17,485 bases of DNA from SIG575 sp045632485 (lineage in GTDB: Bacteria > Bacillota > Clostridia > Oscillospirales > Acutalibacteraceae): positions 1 through 17,485 of the forward strand of contig JAZQWT010000099.1 in assembly GCA_045632485.1 (NCBI GenBank), given 5' to 3'. Shown piece after piece: positions 7,893 through 16,000 of the stretch (position 1 is the stretch's first letter; every line of letters starts with the position of its first letter). The translations under genes and the position numbers were made by a program. A model generated the notes under the pieces. It was given only the letters and a program-made list of their open reading frames with translations, did no database searches and was not told where the DNA came from.

Positions 7893-9416
7893 TTACTTGC
7901 CCCAGAATTTTCTGTCAAGGCTTCTGTATTGCACTGCTTCTGCAATATGTTCATCTGTGATAATTTCGCTTTCGTCAAGGTCGGCAATTGTACGTGCAAC
8001 ACGTAAGATTTTATCGTATGCTCTTGCCGAGAGTGAAAGCATTTCGAAAACATCTTTTAACATCTGTTTTGCATCATCTGTCATTTCACAGAATTGTCTT
8101 GTCTGCCGTGCAGTCATATGTGCATTGCAGGTGATGCCTGACCCGGCCAGTCTTTTCTGCTGGATTTTGCGGGCTTTGTCAACACGTTTTTTGATATCCT
8201 CAGATTTCTCGCCTTTTTCAGAATCAGAAAGCTTATCAAAGTCAACGGGAGGAACCTCAATGTGAATATCCACTCTGTCAAGCAGCGGTCCCGAAACTTT
8301 GTTAAGATATCTTTCAGCAGCACCGCGCTGGCAGGAGCATTCGCGTGTGGGATGTCCGTAGTATCCGCAAGGGCAGGGGTTCATCGCACAAACAAGCATC
8401 ACCGAACAAGGATATGTAACGGTTGCTTGTGCGCGTGAAATGGAAATCACACCATCTTCTATAGGCTGACGCATTATTTCCATTGTTGTGCGTGAAAATT
8501 CAGGTAGTTCGTCAAGAAAAAGAACACCATTGTGTGCCAGAGAAATTTCGCCCGGCTTTGGTATTACACCGCCGCCCGAAAGACCAACAGGAGAAACTGT
8601 GTGGTGAGGTGAGCGGAAAGGTCTTCTTGTTATAAGAGGGGTATCTGCAGGAAGTTTTCCTGAAACCGAATATATTTTAGTGGTTTCAAGTGATTCCTCA
8701 AAAGTCATATCGGGCAGTATTGTAGGAATTCTTTTTGCAAGCATACTTTTACCTGAACCGGGAGGACCGATAAGAAGAATATTGTGTCCGCCTGCTGCTG
8801 CGATTTCCAAAGCTCTTTTTGCTTCAAACTGACCTTTTACATCTGAAAAATCTACAAGTGATTCAAAGTTTTCTTCTTGCGGAGTATATGTTGCAGGAGT
8901 GATGTCAGCACTGCCGTCAAGGAAAGAAATGATTTCGCTTACAGTTTCTACGGGATAAACGTTGATTCCCGAAACTACCGAACACTCATATGCATTTTCT
9001 TTAGGTACGAATACGTCAGCTATGCCGTTTTGCATAGCTTCAATAACCATAGGTAAAGCTCCGTTTACACGTCTTACCTCACCGCTTAAAGACAGCTCTC
9101 CGATAAATGCCGATGTTTCAGGAAGAGGTTTGATCTGTCTTGAGGCTGCAAGAACCGAGAGAAGTATGGGTAAATCATAAACGGTGCCTTCTTTTTTTGT
9201 GTCAGCGGGTGCGAGATTTACTGTGATTCTGCTTACAGGAAAGGTGAGGGCACTGTTTTTTACAGCAGAGCGTACACGCTCTTTTGCTTCACTGACGGAT
9301 GCATTAGGTAAACCGACAATGTCAAAGTGAGGGAGACCTCCGCTGACGTCGATTTCTACGTTTACCATATATGATTGCATTCCGAAGAGACCCATGCTTT
9401 TAACGCTTGTAAACAT
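7893..9416 (-). CDS. comM: YifB/ComM family Mg-chelatase-like AAA+ ATPase
   Basis: This is a full-length 507-residue member of the ComM (YifB) family. The N-terminal ChlI-type domain (about 20-150) is followed by the AAA+ core: Walker A GPPGSGKS at 217-224, Walker B VLFLDE at 298-303 and GPLLDRVDIH at 376-385 with a likely arginine finger. A Cys cluster, C348, C350, C360 and C362 (MNPCPCGYYGH then ECSC), sits between Walker B and that segment, as usual for the family. The C-terminal helical domain has LSARAYDKILRVARTIADL near 461-479. ComM is known as a hexameric helicase that promotes branch migration when transformed DNA is integrated; older annotations call it a magnesium chelatase, which is misleading. 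It is third in an operon, 20 bp after the upstream gene, with GGGAG before the start. Confidence 0.93.
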   Translation of the reverse strand: MFTSVKSMGLFGMQSYMVNVEIDVSGGLPHFDIVGLPNASVSEAKERVRSAVKNSALTFPVSRITVNLAPADTKKEGTVYDLPILLSVLAASRQIKPLPETSAFIGELSLSGEVRRVNGALPMVIEAMQNGIADVFVPKENAYECSVVSGINVYPVETVSEIISFLDGSADITPATYTPQEENFESLVDFSDVKGQFEAKRALEIAAAGGHNILLIGPPGSGKSMLAKRIPTILPDMTFEESLETTKIYSVSGKLPADTPLITRRPFRSPHHTVSPVGLSGGGVIPKPGEISLAHNGVLFLDELPEFSRTTMEIMRQPIEDGVISISRAQATVTYPCSVMLVCAMNPCPCGYYGHPTRECSCQRGAAERYLNKVSGPLLDRVDIHIEVPPVDFDKLSDSEKGEKSEDIKKRVDKARKIQQKRLAGSGITCNAHMTARQTRQFCEMTDDAKQMLKDVFEMLSLSARAYDKILRVARTIADLDESEIITDEHIAEAVQYRSLDRKFWGK

Positions 9417-9436
9417 ATCTGAAACTCCCGTGAAAA

Positions 9437-10321
9437 TTATTTTTCAACGTAGGTAATAGCACCTTCGTAATCATCGTTTACAACAGATTTATCATCGTTT
9501 GTAAAGAAACCTTTTTTGATTATAACCGTGTAATCCTGTCCGGGGATAAGATCTTCTTTATCAAGTGTACCTCTGATGAAAACGTTGCCGTTTTCTGCTG
9601 AAAATTCAACATCAGTATTAAGGAATCTGCCGAATGTGCCGTTTTCGTTTTTGTATTTGAGAGCAATGAATGAACGAAGGTTCTGTAAAGCTTCCTTGTC
9701 ATACTGTGTGATGCCGTCAATCTGTGCTGTAATTGTGAAATATGCTTTTCCGTTTTCTTTAGTAAGAGAGGCTTCAACATTTGCAGGAGCAACTAATCTT
9801 GCGTTAAGATAATCTTCCTTCTGAACCTGGAAAAGACCTTCTTCTGTTTTTGTAACAGAAAAATCTGCAGTAACATCAGGGTTGAGGTAATTTTCCTTTT
9901 CGAGACTGATGCTTTCAGCTTTAAGAACAGCATTATAAATTGTGTTGTCTTTTATGCTTTCATTCAGTTTGACATTCAAAGAAAGTGTACCGTATTTAAT
10001 GGTATCTGATTTGCTTGCCTCATATTTTGAAGATGCAATAGTACAGGGGAGAGTTATTTCTTTTTTGTCAACCTTATAAGTTATAACAAGCCCGTTTTTG
10101 TCTTCGATTCTGAAAGCAGAATCTTCTTCAAGGTAAGGGCAGGTGTATGAGAAAACGATGTTGTTTTTATCAATAATCTGCACATCTGCCATTGTTGCGA
10201 ATTCTGTTTCGTGAGGCTTTTCCTTAAGTCCGAAGTAAAGACCAAGAGCAACACCTGCTACAACAATTGCAGCTGCTATAACTGCAATTACAATTTTAGT
10301 TGTTTTGTTTAATTTTTTCAT
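9437..10321 (-). CDS. Membrane-anchored beta-rich protein of unknown function
   Basis: I do not recognise this 294-residue protein. A Lys-rich N-terminus and one hydrophobic segment (about 9-32, ending LGLYFGL) anchor it, leaving an extracytoplasmic part of about 260 residues. That part is rich in alternating beta-type sequence and appears to contain two similar units, about 45-160 and 180-294. Each starts with a strand, carries an IEDKNG/KNENG-type turn, and ends with a -L-x-x-x-D(N)-Y/T- strand, a Lys/Asp/Asn-rich turn with N-(P/D)D, and a final strand (TADFSV versus GAITYV). An Ig-like or surface-layer-like fold is plausible but inferred. It begins 2 bp after the Fur-family gene stops, with AAGGAGAATAACC inside that gene's end, so the two are translated from one mRNA. 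Two Cys residues in the first unit could pair. Confidence 0.75.
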   Translation of the reverse strand: MKKLNKTTKIVIAVIAAAIVVAGVALGLYFGLKEKPHETEFATMADVQIIDKNNIVFSYTCPYLEEDSAFRIEDKNGLVITYKVDKKEITLPCTIASSKYEASKSDTIKYGTLSLNVKLNESIKDNTIYNAVLKAESISLEKENYLNPDVTADFSVTKTEEGLFQVQKEDYLNARLVAPANVEASLTKENGKAYFTITAQIDGITQYDKEALQNLRSFIALKYKNENGTFGRFLNTDVEFSAENGNVFIRGTLDKEDLIPGQDYTVIIKKGFFTNDDKSVVNDDYEGAITYVEK

Positions 10322-10323
10322 GG

Positions 10324-10743
10324 TTATTCTCCTTTATAACATTTGTCACAAATTCCGTAAAACACACATTTTGCACCGTTAAGGCGGAAATTGTGGTGAG
10401 TAAAAATGTGTTCGGTAAGCTTGTCCATTGTTTCACATTCCATATGAATGAGTTTGCCGCATTTTTCACATTTCATATGGTAGTGATTTGAACAGATTTC
10501 GTGAGATTCAAGGTATTGGTAACATACACTTTTTTCGCCGTCTACCGTATATTTTTTTACAACGCCTTCTTCTGCCAGCTTTTCAAGATAACGGTAAACC
10601 GTAGACTTGCCTACTGCAGTTGAGTTTTCGTTCAGGAGAGCCGTTGTTTCGTCGACAGTCAGATGTCCTGAACCGTGATTTCTGAGAACCTCAAGAATCA
10701 GATCACGTTGTTTTGTTTTATATCCGGATGGTCTGCTTTCCAA
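10324..10743 (-). CDS. Fur-family metal-responsive transcriptional repressor
   Basis: This 139-residue protein has the Fur fold: a winged helix N-terminal domain (about 8-80, with GKSTVYRYLEKLAEEG at 45-60) and a C-terminal dimerisation and metal domain. The structural zinc site is intact as C92-x-x-C95 and C132-x-x-C135. HYH at 87-89 and HH at 116-117 supply regulatory ligands. By alignment with B. subtilis PerR, which shares the word SNHYH, the Asp104 ligand of PerR is replaced by His100, so a peroxide sensor is less likely than Fur or Zur; I cannot choose between these. The start is TTG at 10741-10743, supported by GGTGAGG just upstream and by the lack of an in-frame ATG. It is first in the operon with the unknown anchored protein and comM. 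Confidence 0.88.
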   Translation of the reverse strand: MESRPSGYKTKQRDLILEVLRNHGSGHLTVDETTALLNENSTAVGKSTVYRYLEKLAEEGVVKKYTVDGEKSVCYQYLESHEICSNHYHMKCEKCGKLIHMECETMDKLTEHIFTHHNFRLNGAKCVFYGICDKCYKGE

Positions 10744-10773
10744 TTCCTCACCGCCTTAAGATATACTCATATA

Positions 10774-10802
10774 ATTTTACTCTGTTTCTTATTAAAAGTC
10801 AA
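10774..10802 (-). promoter_or_regulatory. Promoter of the fur-family/unknown/comM operon
   Basis: Read on the minus strand, TTGACT, a 17-bp spacer and TAAAAT lie 30 bp before the TTG start at 10743. It is a near-consensus sigma-A promoter, divergent from the sigma-factor gene promoter. Confidence 0.8.
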
Positions 10803-10825
10803 GAAAAGCATTTTTTTAAGCCAAA

Positions 10826-10853
10826 AAAGTTCTTATAAAGCAAAATGAACTTT
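10826..10853. repeat. Interrupted inverted repeat between divergent promoters
   Basis: AAAGTTC (10826-10832) and GAACTTT (10847-10853) form 7-bp arms around 14 bases. The repeat lies between the promoters of the Fur-family operon and the sigma-factor gene, so it could be an operator. It does not match the classical Fur, Zur or PerR box, so its role is open. Confidence 0.3.
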
Positions 10854-10921
10854 ATTTTGTAACAAATTTACAAAAAATATCGACGATTGTTAAAAAAATT
10901 CAACTTACTTATGTAAAAAAC

Positions 10922-10950
10922 TTGACAAGATATTAAAAATGTATTAATAT
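10922..10950 (+). promoter_or_regulatory. Promoter of the sigma-factor gene
   Basis: Consensus TTGACA (10922-10927), a 17-bp spacer and TAATAT (10945-10950) lie 29 bp before the start codon, which is followed upstream by AAGAGGTGG at 10967-10975 as ribosome-binding site. Confidence 0.8.
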
Positions 10951-10979
10951 TACACTTGTAAATGGTAAGAGGTGGATAA

Positions 10980-11543
10980 ATGGAAAATATTAATTACCAT
11001 ATTATGTCAGATGAACAATTAGCGGAACTCTGCAAAAACTGCGATGAAATTGCACTTCAGATTCTTATAAAAAGAATGGAAAGCGTTATAGCAAATTGTG
11101 CATTGTCATTTTCTGACAACCGCTTCGAAAACGAAGACCTTATGCAGGAGGGAATGGTTGCCTGCTTCAGGGCGATTTTAAGCTTTGACAGTGAAAAAGG
11201 TGCCGCTTTCAGAACTTATGCCGCTGTGTGTATTAAAAACGCTCTTAAAAATTTTGTGAAGAAAAAAGATAATGTTTTTCTTTCTGCAGATGAAGATTTT
11301 GTACCGTTAGTTGATGAAACAACAGGTGGCACAACGGCAGAAGATGAATATATTTCATCTGAAAACTATAAAGCATTACGTGAAAGTCTTAAAAAGATTC
11401 TTTCTCAGACAGAATATTCTGTTTTTTGTCTGTTTGTTGACGGAATGAGCTATTCCGAAATCGCAGAAAAAACAGGGCAGAGCGTTAAAGGTGTTGACGG
11501 TGCTCTGCAGAGAGTGAGAAAGAAACTCAAATCAATTCTGTGA
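10980..11543 (+). CDS. Sigma-70 family RNA polymerase sigma factor (SigH-like)
   Basis: This 187-residue protein contains only sigma regions 2 and 4. Region 2 (about 25-95) has DLMQEGMVACFRAILSFD then GAAFRTYAAVCIKNAL, the helix that contacts the -10 element and core polymerase; this wording (ED-LxQEG, FD-x-x-KG, F-TYA, CI-N) is closest to the SigH branch. Region 4 (about 140-187) has a helix-turn-helix, MSYSEIAEKTGQSVKGVDGALQR, that reads the -35 element. A weakly conserved acidic linker of about 40 residues joins them. It directs polymerase to a set of promoters not identifiable here. No anti-sigma factor gene is adjacent. It has its own promoter. The small zinc-ribbon gene follows 71 bp later, with a hairpin between. 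Confidence 0.88.
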   Translation: MENINYHIMSDEQLAELCKNCDEIALQILIKRMESVIANCALSFSDNRFENEDLMQEGMVACFRAILSFDSEKGAAFRTYAAVCIKNALKNFVKKKDNVFLSADEDFVPLVDETTGGTTAEDEYISSENYKALRESLKKILSQTEYSVFCLFVDGMSYSEIAEKTGQSVKGVDGALQRVRKKLKSIL

Positions 11544-11563
11544 TAAACGGACTCACCGTTTAT
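11543..11563 (+). repeat. Perfect hairpin after the sigma-factor gene
   Basis: ATAAACGG and CCGTTTAT form an 8-bp stem around a 5-base loop, starting in the sigma-factor stop codon. No U-run follows, so it is more likely an mRNA end-protecting or processing hairpin than a strong terminator. The downstream arm also contains a TATAAT (11561-11566) that could act as a -10 box, but no -35 box is seen. Confidence 0.45.
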
Positions 11564-11614
11564 AATATTAAAAGTCTCTCACGGGACTAATACTTATCAA
11601 GAGAGGTTATTAAA

Positions 11615-11896
11615 ATGTACGAAGACAAAACACTCATCTGCAAAGAATGCGGAAAAGAATTTATTTTCACAGCAGGTGAGCAGGAATTCTATGCTGAAAA
11701 AGGTTTCGAAAATGAACCCTTCCGTTGCAAAGAATGTCGTGACGCACGTAAACGTGCAAGAAACCCCGAACGTGAACTTTTTGATGCAACATGTGCTTCA
11801 TGTGGCGGTGCAGCCAAAGTTCCTTTCCAGCCCAAAGACGGACGCCCTGTATACTGCAGTGAGTGTTTCGCAAAGATGAAGGAAGAAGAAGCATAA
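11615..11896 (+). CDS. Small protein with two treble-clef/zinc-ribbon motifs
   Basis: This 93-residue protein carries eight Cys in four CxxC knuckles: C9/C12 with C38/C41, and C60/C63 with C81/C84. Each set of four can bind one Zn2+. The first half (ICKECGKEFIFTAGEQEFY then GFENEPFRCKEC) matches the probable zinc-ribbon family often called zf-trcl. The second half (CASCGGAAKVPF then GRPVYCSEC) is the accompanying ribbon common in clostridial proteins. It is probably cytosolic and may bind nucleic acid or a protein partner; its function is not established. A purine-rich AAGAGAGG lies just before the start. CTCTC at 11576-11580 could pair with that GAGAG and partly mask it. A strong terminator follows. 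Confidence 0.85.
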   Translation: MYEDKTLICKECGKEFIFTAGEQEFYAEKGFENEPFRCKECRDARKRARNPERELFDATCASCGGAAKVPFQPKDGRPVYCSECFAKMKEEEA

Positions 11897-11918
11897 GTTT
11901 TTTTGTTTCCTAAAATCG

Positions 11919-11957
11919 AACAACTGCCCATGTTCAAGCATAGGCAGTTGTTTTTTT
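11919..11957 (+). terminator. Intrinsic terminator after the zinc-ribbon gene
   Basis: Arms AACAACTGCC (11919-11928) and GGCAGTTGTT (11943-11952), with three further inner pairs around a 6-base loop, are followed by seven T residues at 11951-11957. Confidence 0.9.
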
Positions 11958-11993
11958 GCTTTTTATATGGTATATTTTATATGGTGATGATTT

Positions 11994-12602
11994 ATGATTA
12001 AAAACATTATTTTCGATATGGGCGGAGTGCTTATAGACCATAACCCCGAAAAGGTACTCACTGCTCACTTTGGTAAAGAAATTTCAGACCTTATTTCAAC
12101 AGAAATTTTCAGAAGTCCGTTATGGGCAGAGCGTGACAGGGGAGTTGTGTCTTCAGATGAAATCATAGTACAGAAAAGTCACCTTTTCCCTGAAGAATAT
12201 AAAGATAAAATCATTGAAATGGTGCAGAATTTCTTTCCGTATATGCCGCCTTTTGAGGATATGTATGAGGTTGTAAAAACACTTAAGGAAAATGGCTACG
12301 GAATTTATCTGCTTTCAAATGTTGCCCCTGAATTTTACAGAGAAAAAGAAAATATTCCTGCACTCAGTCTTTTTGATGGGTTTATTGTTTCCTGCGACTA
12401 TAAAATGGTAAAGCCCGAAAAAGGTTTGTATCTTGCTCTTCTTGAAAAATTTTCTCTCAAGGCAGAGGAATGTATTTTCATTGATGATGTTCAGAAAAAC
12501 ATAGACGGAGCCCTGACAGTAGGTATGCACGGACATTGCTACAGTCACGGAAATGTAGAAGTTTTAAAAGAGGATTTACGAAACAAAGGTATACTTTTGT
12601 AA
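11994..12602 (+). CDS. HAD family hydrolase (subfamily IA, YihX-like phosphatase)
   Basis: This 202-residue haloacid-dehalogenase superfamily protein has all four motifs: motif I FDMGGVLID with nucleophile Asp8, motif II LLSN with Ser108, motif III Lys140 in KMVKPEKG, and motif IV FIDD with Asp164 and Asp165. The residue two after the nucleophile is Gly10 instead of the usual general-acid Asp. This is shared with the FDxGxV group of subfamily IA proteins such as YihX and epoxide-hydrolase N-terminal-like proteins, and may alter the chemistry. A small helical cap (about 17-90) lies between motifs I and II. It is probably a cytosolic small-molecule phosphatase of unknown substrate. The ribosome-binding site is weak (GGTGATG) and no convincing separate promoter was found; the terminator before it argues against simple read-through from the zinc-ribbon gene. 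Confidence 0.88.
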   Translation: MIKNIIFDMGGVLIDHNPEKVLTAHFGKEISDLISTEIFRSPLWAERDRGVVSSDEIIVQKSHLFPEEYKDKIIEMVQNFFPYMPPFEDMYEVVKTLKENGYGIYLLSNVAPEFYREKENIPALSLFDGFIVSCDYKMVKPEKGLYLALLEKFSLKAEECIFIDDVQKNIDGALTVGMHGHCYSHGNVEVLKEDLRNKGILL

Positions 12603-12618
12603 ACAGCAATTCCATATG

Positions 12619-12726
12619 TCTGAAATGCAATATCTCACGCACATTCGTGAATTTTTCTCTTTGCCATACGGTAGTATGCCTGCAGAGAAGAAATCCCCGA
12701 CTGTACGCAACCTATTGTATTTCAGA
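12619..12726. repeat. Inverted-repeat unit 1 of an intergenic structured element
   Basis: The outer arms TCTGAAATGCAATA (12619-12632) and TATTGTATTTCAGA (12713-12726) are complementary at 13 of 14 positions. Inside lie a TCACG/CGTGA hairpin and a second hairpin with TTCTCT (12655-12660), CATAC (12665-12669), loop GGTA, GTATG (12674-12678) and AGAGAA (12684-12689). Such nested pairing is typical of dispersed palindromic repeats or structured RNA. Confidence 0.6.
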
Positions 12727-12735
12727 TGCATAGCA

Positions 12736-12842
12736 GTTTTGAAAGAGAAGATTTTTGTCATAACAAGGCGAAAGGCTGCAGAAATACGAGGTTATTTCAA
12801 AGGCTTTTAACGCAGTTATGGCGGAAATATACCTTTCAAAAC
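12736..12842. repeat. Inverted-repeat unit 2 of the same intergenic element
   Basis: The outer arms GTTTTGAAAG (12736-12745) and CTTTCAAAAC (12833-12842) are perfectly complementary. Nested inside are CATAAC (12759-12764) with GTTATG (12815-12820), CTGC with GCAG, and a perfect GAAATA-CGAGGT-TATTTC hairpin (12781-12798). The unit begins 9 bp after unit 1 ends. Confidence 0.6.
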
Positions 12843-12890
12843 CATATTTAATTGTTGTTTGCAAAAGTATAAAAATCTGACAAAATTTTC

Positions 12891-12919
12891 TTGACTAAAC
12901 AAATGTCAGATGATAAAAT
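12891..12919 (+). promoter_or_regulatory. mfd promoter
   Basis: TTGACT (12891-12896), a 17-bp spacer and TAAAAT (12914-12919), with a TG one base before the -10 box (12911-12912). This predicts a leader of about 80 bases before the mfd start. Confidence 0.8.
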
Positions 12920-12934
12920 ACTGTTGATTTGAAA

Positions 12935-12966
12935 CCGTAACAACCCCCTATGCGGGTTTGTTGCGG
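12935..12966 (+). promoter_or_regulatory. 5' stem-loop in the mfd leader
   Basis: CCGTAACAACCCC (12935-12947) pairs with GGGTTTGTTGCGG (12954-12966), with one mismatch and one G-U pair over 13 positions and a 6-base loop. It would start about 10 bases from the mRNA 5' end. There is no U-run after it, so it is not a terminator; a role in mRNA stability or translation control is possible. The ribosome-binding site GGAGGTG is at 12995-13001. Confidence 0.55.
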
Positions 12967-13006
12967 ATTTCGGCGTTATGCCTGAATCTGTAACGGAGGT
13001 GAAGAA

Positions 13007-16000
13007 ATGTCCTGTTTTGCAAAAATAATGCAGAATAACGAAGAATACCAAAAACTCATCTTTGCTCTTGATAAAAACAGAGTGCCTATGGGTGCTCTGG
13101 GACTTTCTCATATAAATAAAGCACATCTTATGCATACTTTTTGTGTTGACGGCAGAAAATGTGTTGCCGTAACTCCGGACGAAGCATCTGCAAGACGTCT
13201 TACGGATGACCTTGCAGCAATGGGAAGCCGTGCATATCTTTTTCCTGCAAGAGATTTTTCTTTCAGCACAACAGAAGGCCAGTCAAGGGAATATGAACAC
13301 GTAAGAATCGGCACACTTTCCAAAATTCTCAAAGATGAATTTGATGTGGTGGCCTGCAGTATTGAGGCTTTTCTTCAATTCACAATGCCTCCTGATGAGC
13401 TTGAAAAAAGAACAGTTAAAATTATAAGCGGAGAAGATTTCTCTCTTGACAATGCTGTATCAACTCTCATCAAAGCGGGTTATGTGAGAAGCCCTCAGGT
13501 TGACGGCTCAGGTCAGTTTGCGGTAAGAGGCGGTATACTTGATTTATTCCCGCCTGACAGAGAAAATCCCGTCAGAATTGAATTCTGGGGCGATACTGTA
13601 GATTCAATTTCTTCTTTTGAGGCGGAAAGTCAGAGAAGAACTGATGTGCTGGATGAAATTGAAATCACACCTGCAACAGAAATAATTTTTGACAGTCAGG
13701 AAGAACTGAAAAACAAAATAACTGATTTTCTCCCCACAGTTAAAGGTAAGGGTTCGCAGAAAGCAAAAGCATCACTTCAGGCAGATATCGATAAACTTTC
13801 AAACGATGTGCGGGTATCATCTCTCGACAGATATCTTTCTCTTGCCTATTCTTCACTTGCTACAATTTTTGATTATTGCGACAAAAATACTCTTCTCTGT
13901 GTCTGCGAAAGTGCAGGCGTAAAAGAAAGAGGGGAAGCATCAATTAAACTTCTCCACGAAGAAGTGAAAGCCTGCTTTGAAGAGGGCGTTCTTTTCAAGG
14001 GTCTTGATAAATTCGGTCTTGAATGGTCAGAAGTGCTTGGTGTTTTCGGCAGAAATAAAACACTTTATCTTGATAATTTACCGAGAGGAAGCTTTGATAC
14101 TCCCGTAAAGGAACTGATTAATTTTTCTGCACTTCAGCTTAATTTATGGAACGGCACACTCAACGTGTTGCTTGATGACATAAGTTATTTCAAAAATAAA
14201 AAAGACAGATCCTGCGTTGTTATGGCAGGCACTGATAAGGCAGCACGTGCATTGTGCGACGACCTTGAAAAAGAAGGGTATAATGTTGTTTTCTTCCCTG
14301 AATTTCCAAAGGAATTCCCGAAAGGTTATGTAAGTGTTGTTGAGGGTGCACTCAGTGCAGGTATGGAATATCCTCAGGATAAATTCCGCCTTATTTCTTA
14401 CGGCAGAAGAACTGCACCGAAAAAACTGAAAAAACACAAAAACTACAAAGCATCAAATGCTTTTCATAGCCTTGAGGAAATGCATAAGGGCGATTATATT
14501 GTCCATTCAATGCACGGTATCGGTGTTTTTGAGGGCATAACTCAGCTTGAAGCAAGCGGTGCAACAAAGGATTATATCAAAATCCGATACGATAAAGGCG
14601 ACATTCTGTATATCCCTGTAACTCAGCTTGACCATGTTGCAAAATATATAGGTCCCAGAAGTGAAACAAATTCTGTCAAGCTCAATAAGCTCGGCAGTGA
14701 TAAATGGCTTAAAACTAAAAACAGAGTCAAATCTGCTGTCAGAAATATGGCAGATGAACTGATTGCTCTCTATTCAAAAAGGCTTAATATACAAGGCTTT
14801 GCATTTTCTCCTGATATAGATATGCAGAGCGACTTTGAAAGGCGTTTTGAATTTGACGAAACAGACGACCAGTTGAGATGTATTGATGAAATCAAAAATG
14901 ATATGGAAAAACCGTATCCGATGGACAGACTTCTCTGCGGTGATGTCGGTTTCGGAAAAACTGAAGTTGCACTTCGAGGTGTGTTTAAATGTATTGCTGA
15001 CGGTAAGCAATGTGCAATTCTTGTGCCTACTACAATTCTTGCCCTGCAGCATTACCAGACAATACAGAAAAGATTTGAAGGTTTCCCTGTTGAAAGTGCA
15101 ATGCTTTCACGCTTCTGCACAGCAAAAGAGCAGGCGGAAATCGTGAAAAATCTTAAAAGGGGAAGTATCGATATAGTTGTCGGTACTCACAAACTCCTTT
15201 CCAAAAAACTTGAATTCAAGGATTTAGGCCTTGTAATTGTAGACGAAGAACAACGTTTCGGCGTTGCACAGAAAGAAAAATTAAAAGAGCGTTTTCCTAA
15301 TGTTGACGTGCTTACCTTGTCTGCTACACCTATTCCCAGAACGCTTAATATGGCAATGACAGGCATCCGTGATATGAGTATTATTGAGGAAGCACCTCAG
15401 GACAGACACCCGGTTCAGACTTATGTTATCGAGCATAATATGGAAGTGCTTGTTCAGGCAATGGAAAAGGAACTGCGTCGTGGCGGTCAGGTTTATTATC
15501 TTTATAATAAAGTGGAGTCAATCGACAGAAAAGCCGCTGAAATCAAAGAAATGATGCCCGATGCACGTGTGGCGGTAGGTCACGGTAAAATGACGGAAGA
15601 AGAACTCTCCGATGTGTGGAAAAGTCTTATCGAGGGTGAAACGGATATACTTGTCTGTACTACTATTATCGAAACAGGTGTTGACGTGCCTAATGCAAAC
15701 ACTCTTATTATTGAAGATGCAGACAGAATGGGTCTTGCGCAGCTTCATCAGATAAGAGGTCGTGTAGGCAGAAGTGCAAGAAGAGCAAGTGCTTACTTTA
15801 CTTTCACAAGAGGTAAGCAGCTTTCTGAAATTGCAGACAGACGACTTTCTGCAATCAGGGAATTTACCGAATTCGGTTCAGGCTTCAAAATTGCAATGCG
15901 TGACCTTGAACTTCGCGGTGCAGGTAACGTTTTAGGTGCACAGCAGCACGGTCATATGGAAGCCGTCGGTTACGATATGTATTTAAAACTTCTTGCAGAA

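Larger units (their letters stand above)
12603..12890. other. Gene-free stretch with a self-complementary element
   Basis: No convincing gene occupies the 404 bp between the HAD gene and mfd (12603-13006). Short open frames exist on both strands but lack ribosome-binding sites and recognisable products. Positions 12619-12842 are taken up by two neighbouring nested sets of inverted repeats, described separately. After them come AT-rich sequence and then the mfd promoter and leader. Confidence 0.6.

Noticed and set aside
7893..9416. Magnesium chelatase subunit of chlorophyll or cobalamin synthesis
   Set aside because: The architecture and Cys cluster are those of ComM/YifB, and no chelatase partner or tetrapyrrole gene is nearby.
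10826..10853. Classical Fur, Zur or PerR box upstream of the Fur-family gene
   Set aside because: The inverted repeat has widely spaced arms and does not match the 7-1-7 type consensus of those regulators.
12616..12810. 64-codon open frame on the plus strand in the HAD-mfd gap (and a minus-strand frame over the same region)
   Set aside because: No ribosome-binding site, no recognisable domain, and the sequence is made of inverted repeats, which create open frames on both strands.
12950..12985. Possible 11-residue leader peptide (MRVCCGFRRYA) before mfd
   Set aside because: No Shine-Dalgarno sequence precedes it and its start lies in the loop and arm of the leader hairpin; mfd is not known to be controlled by a leader peptide.
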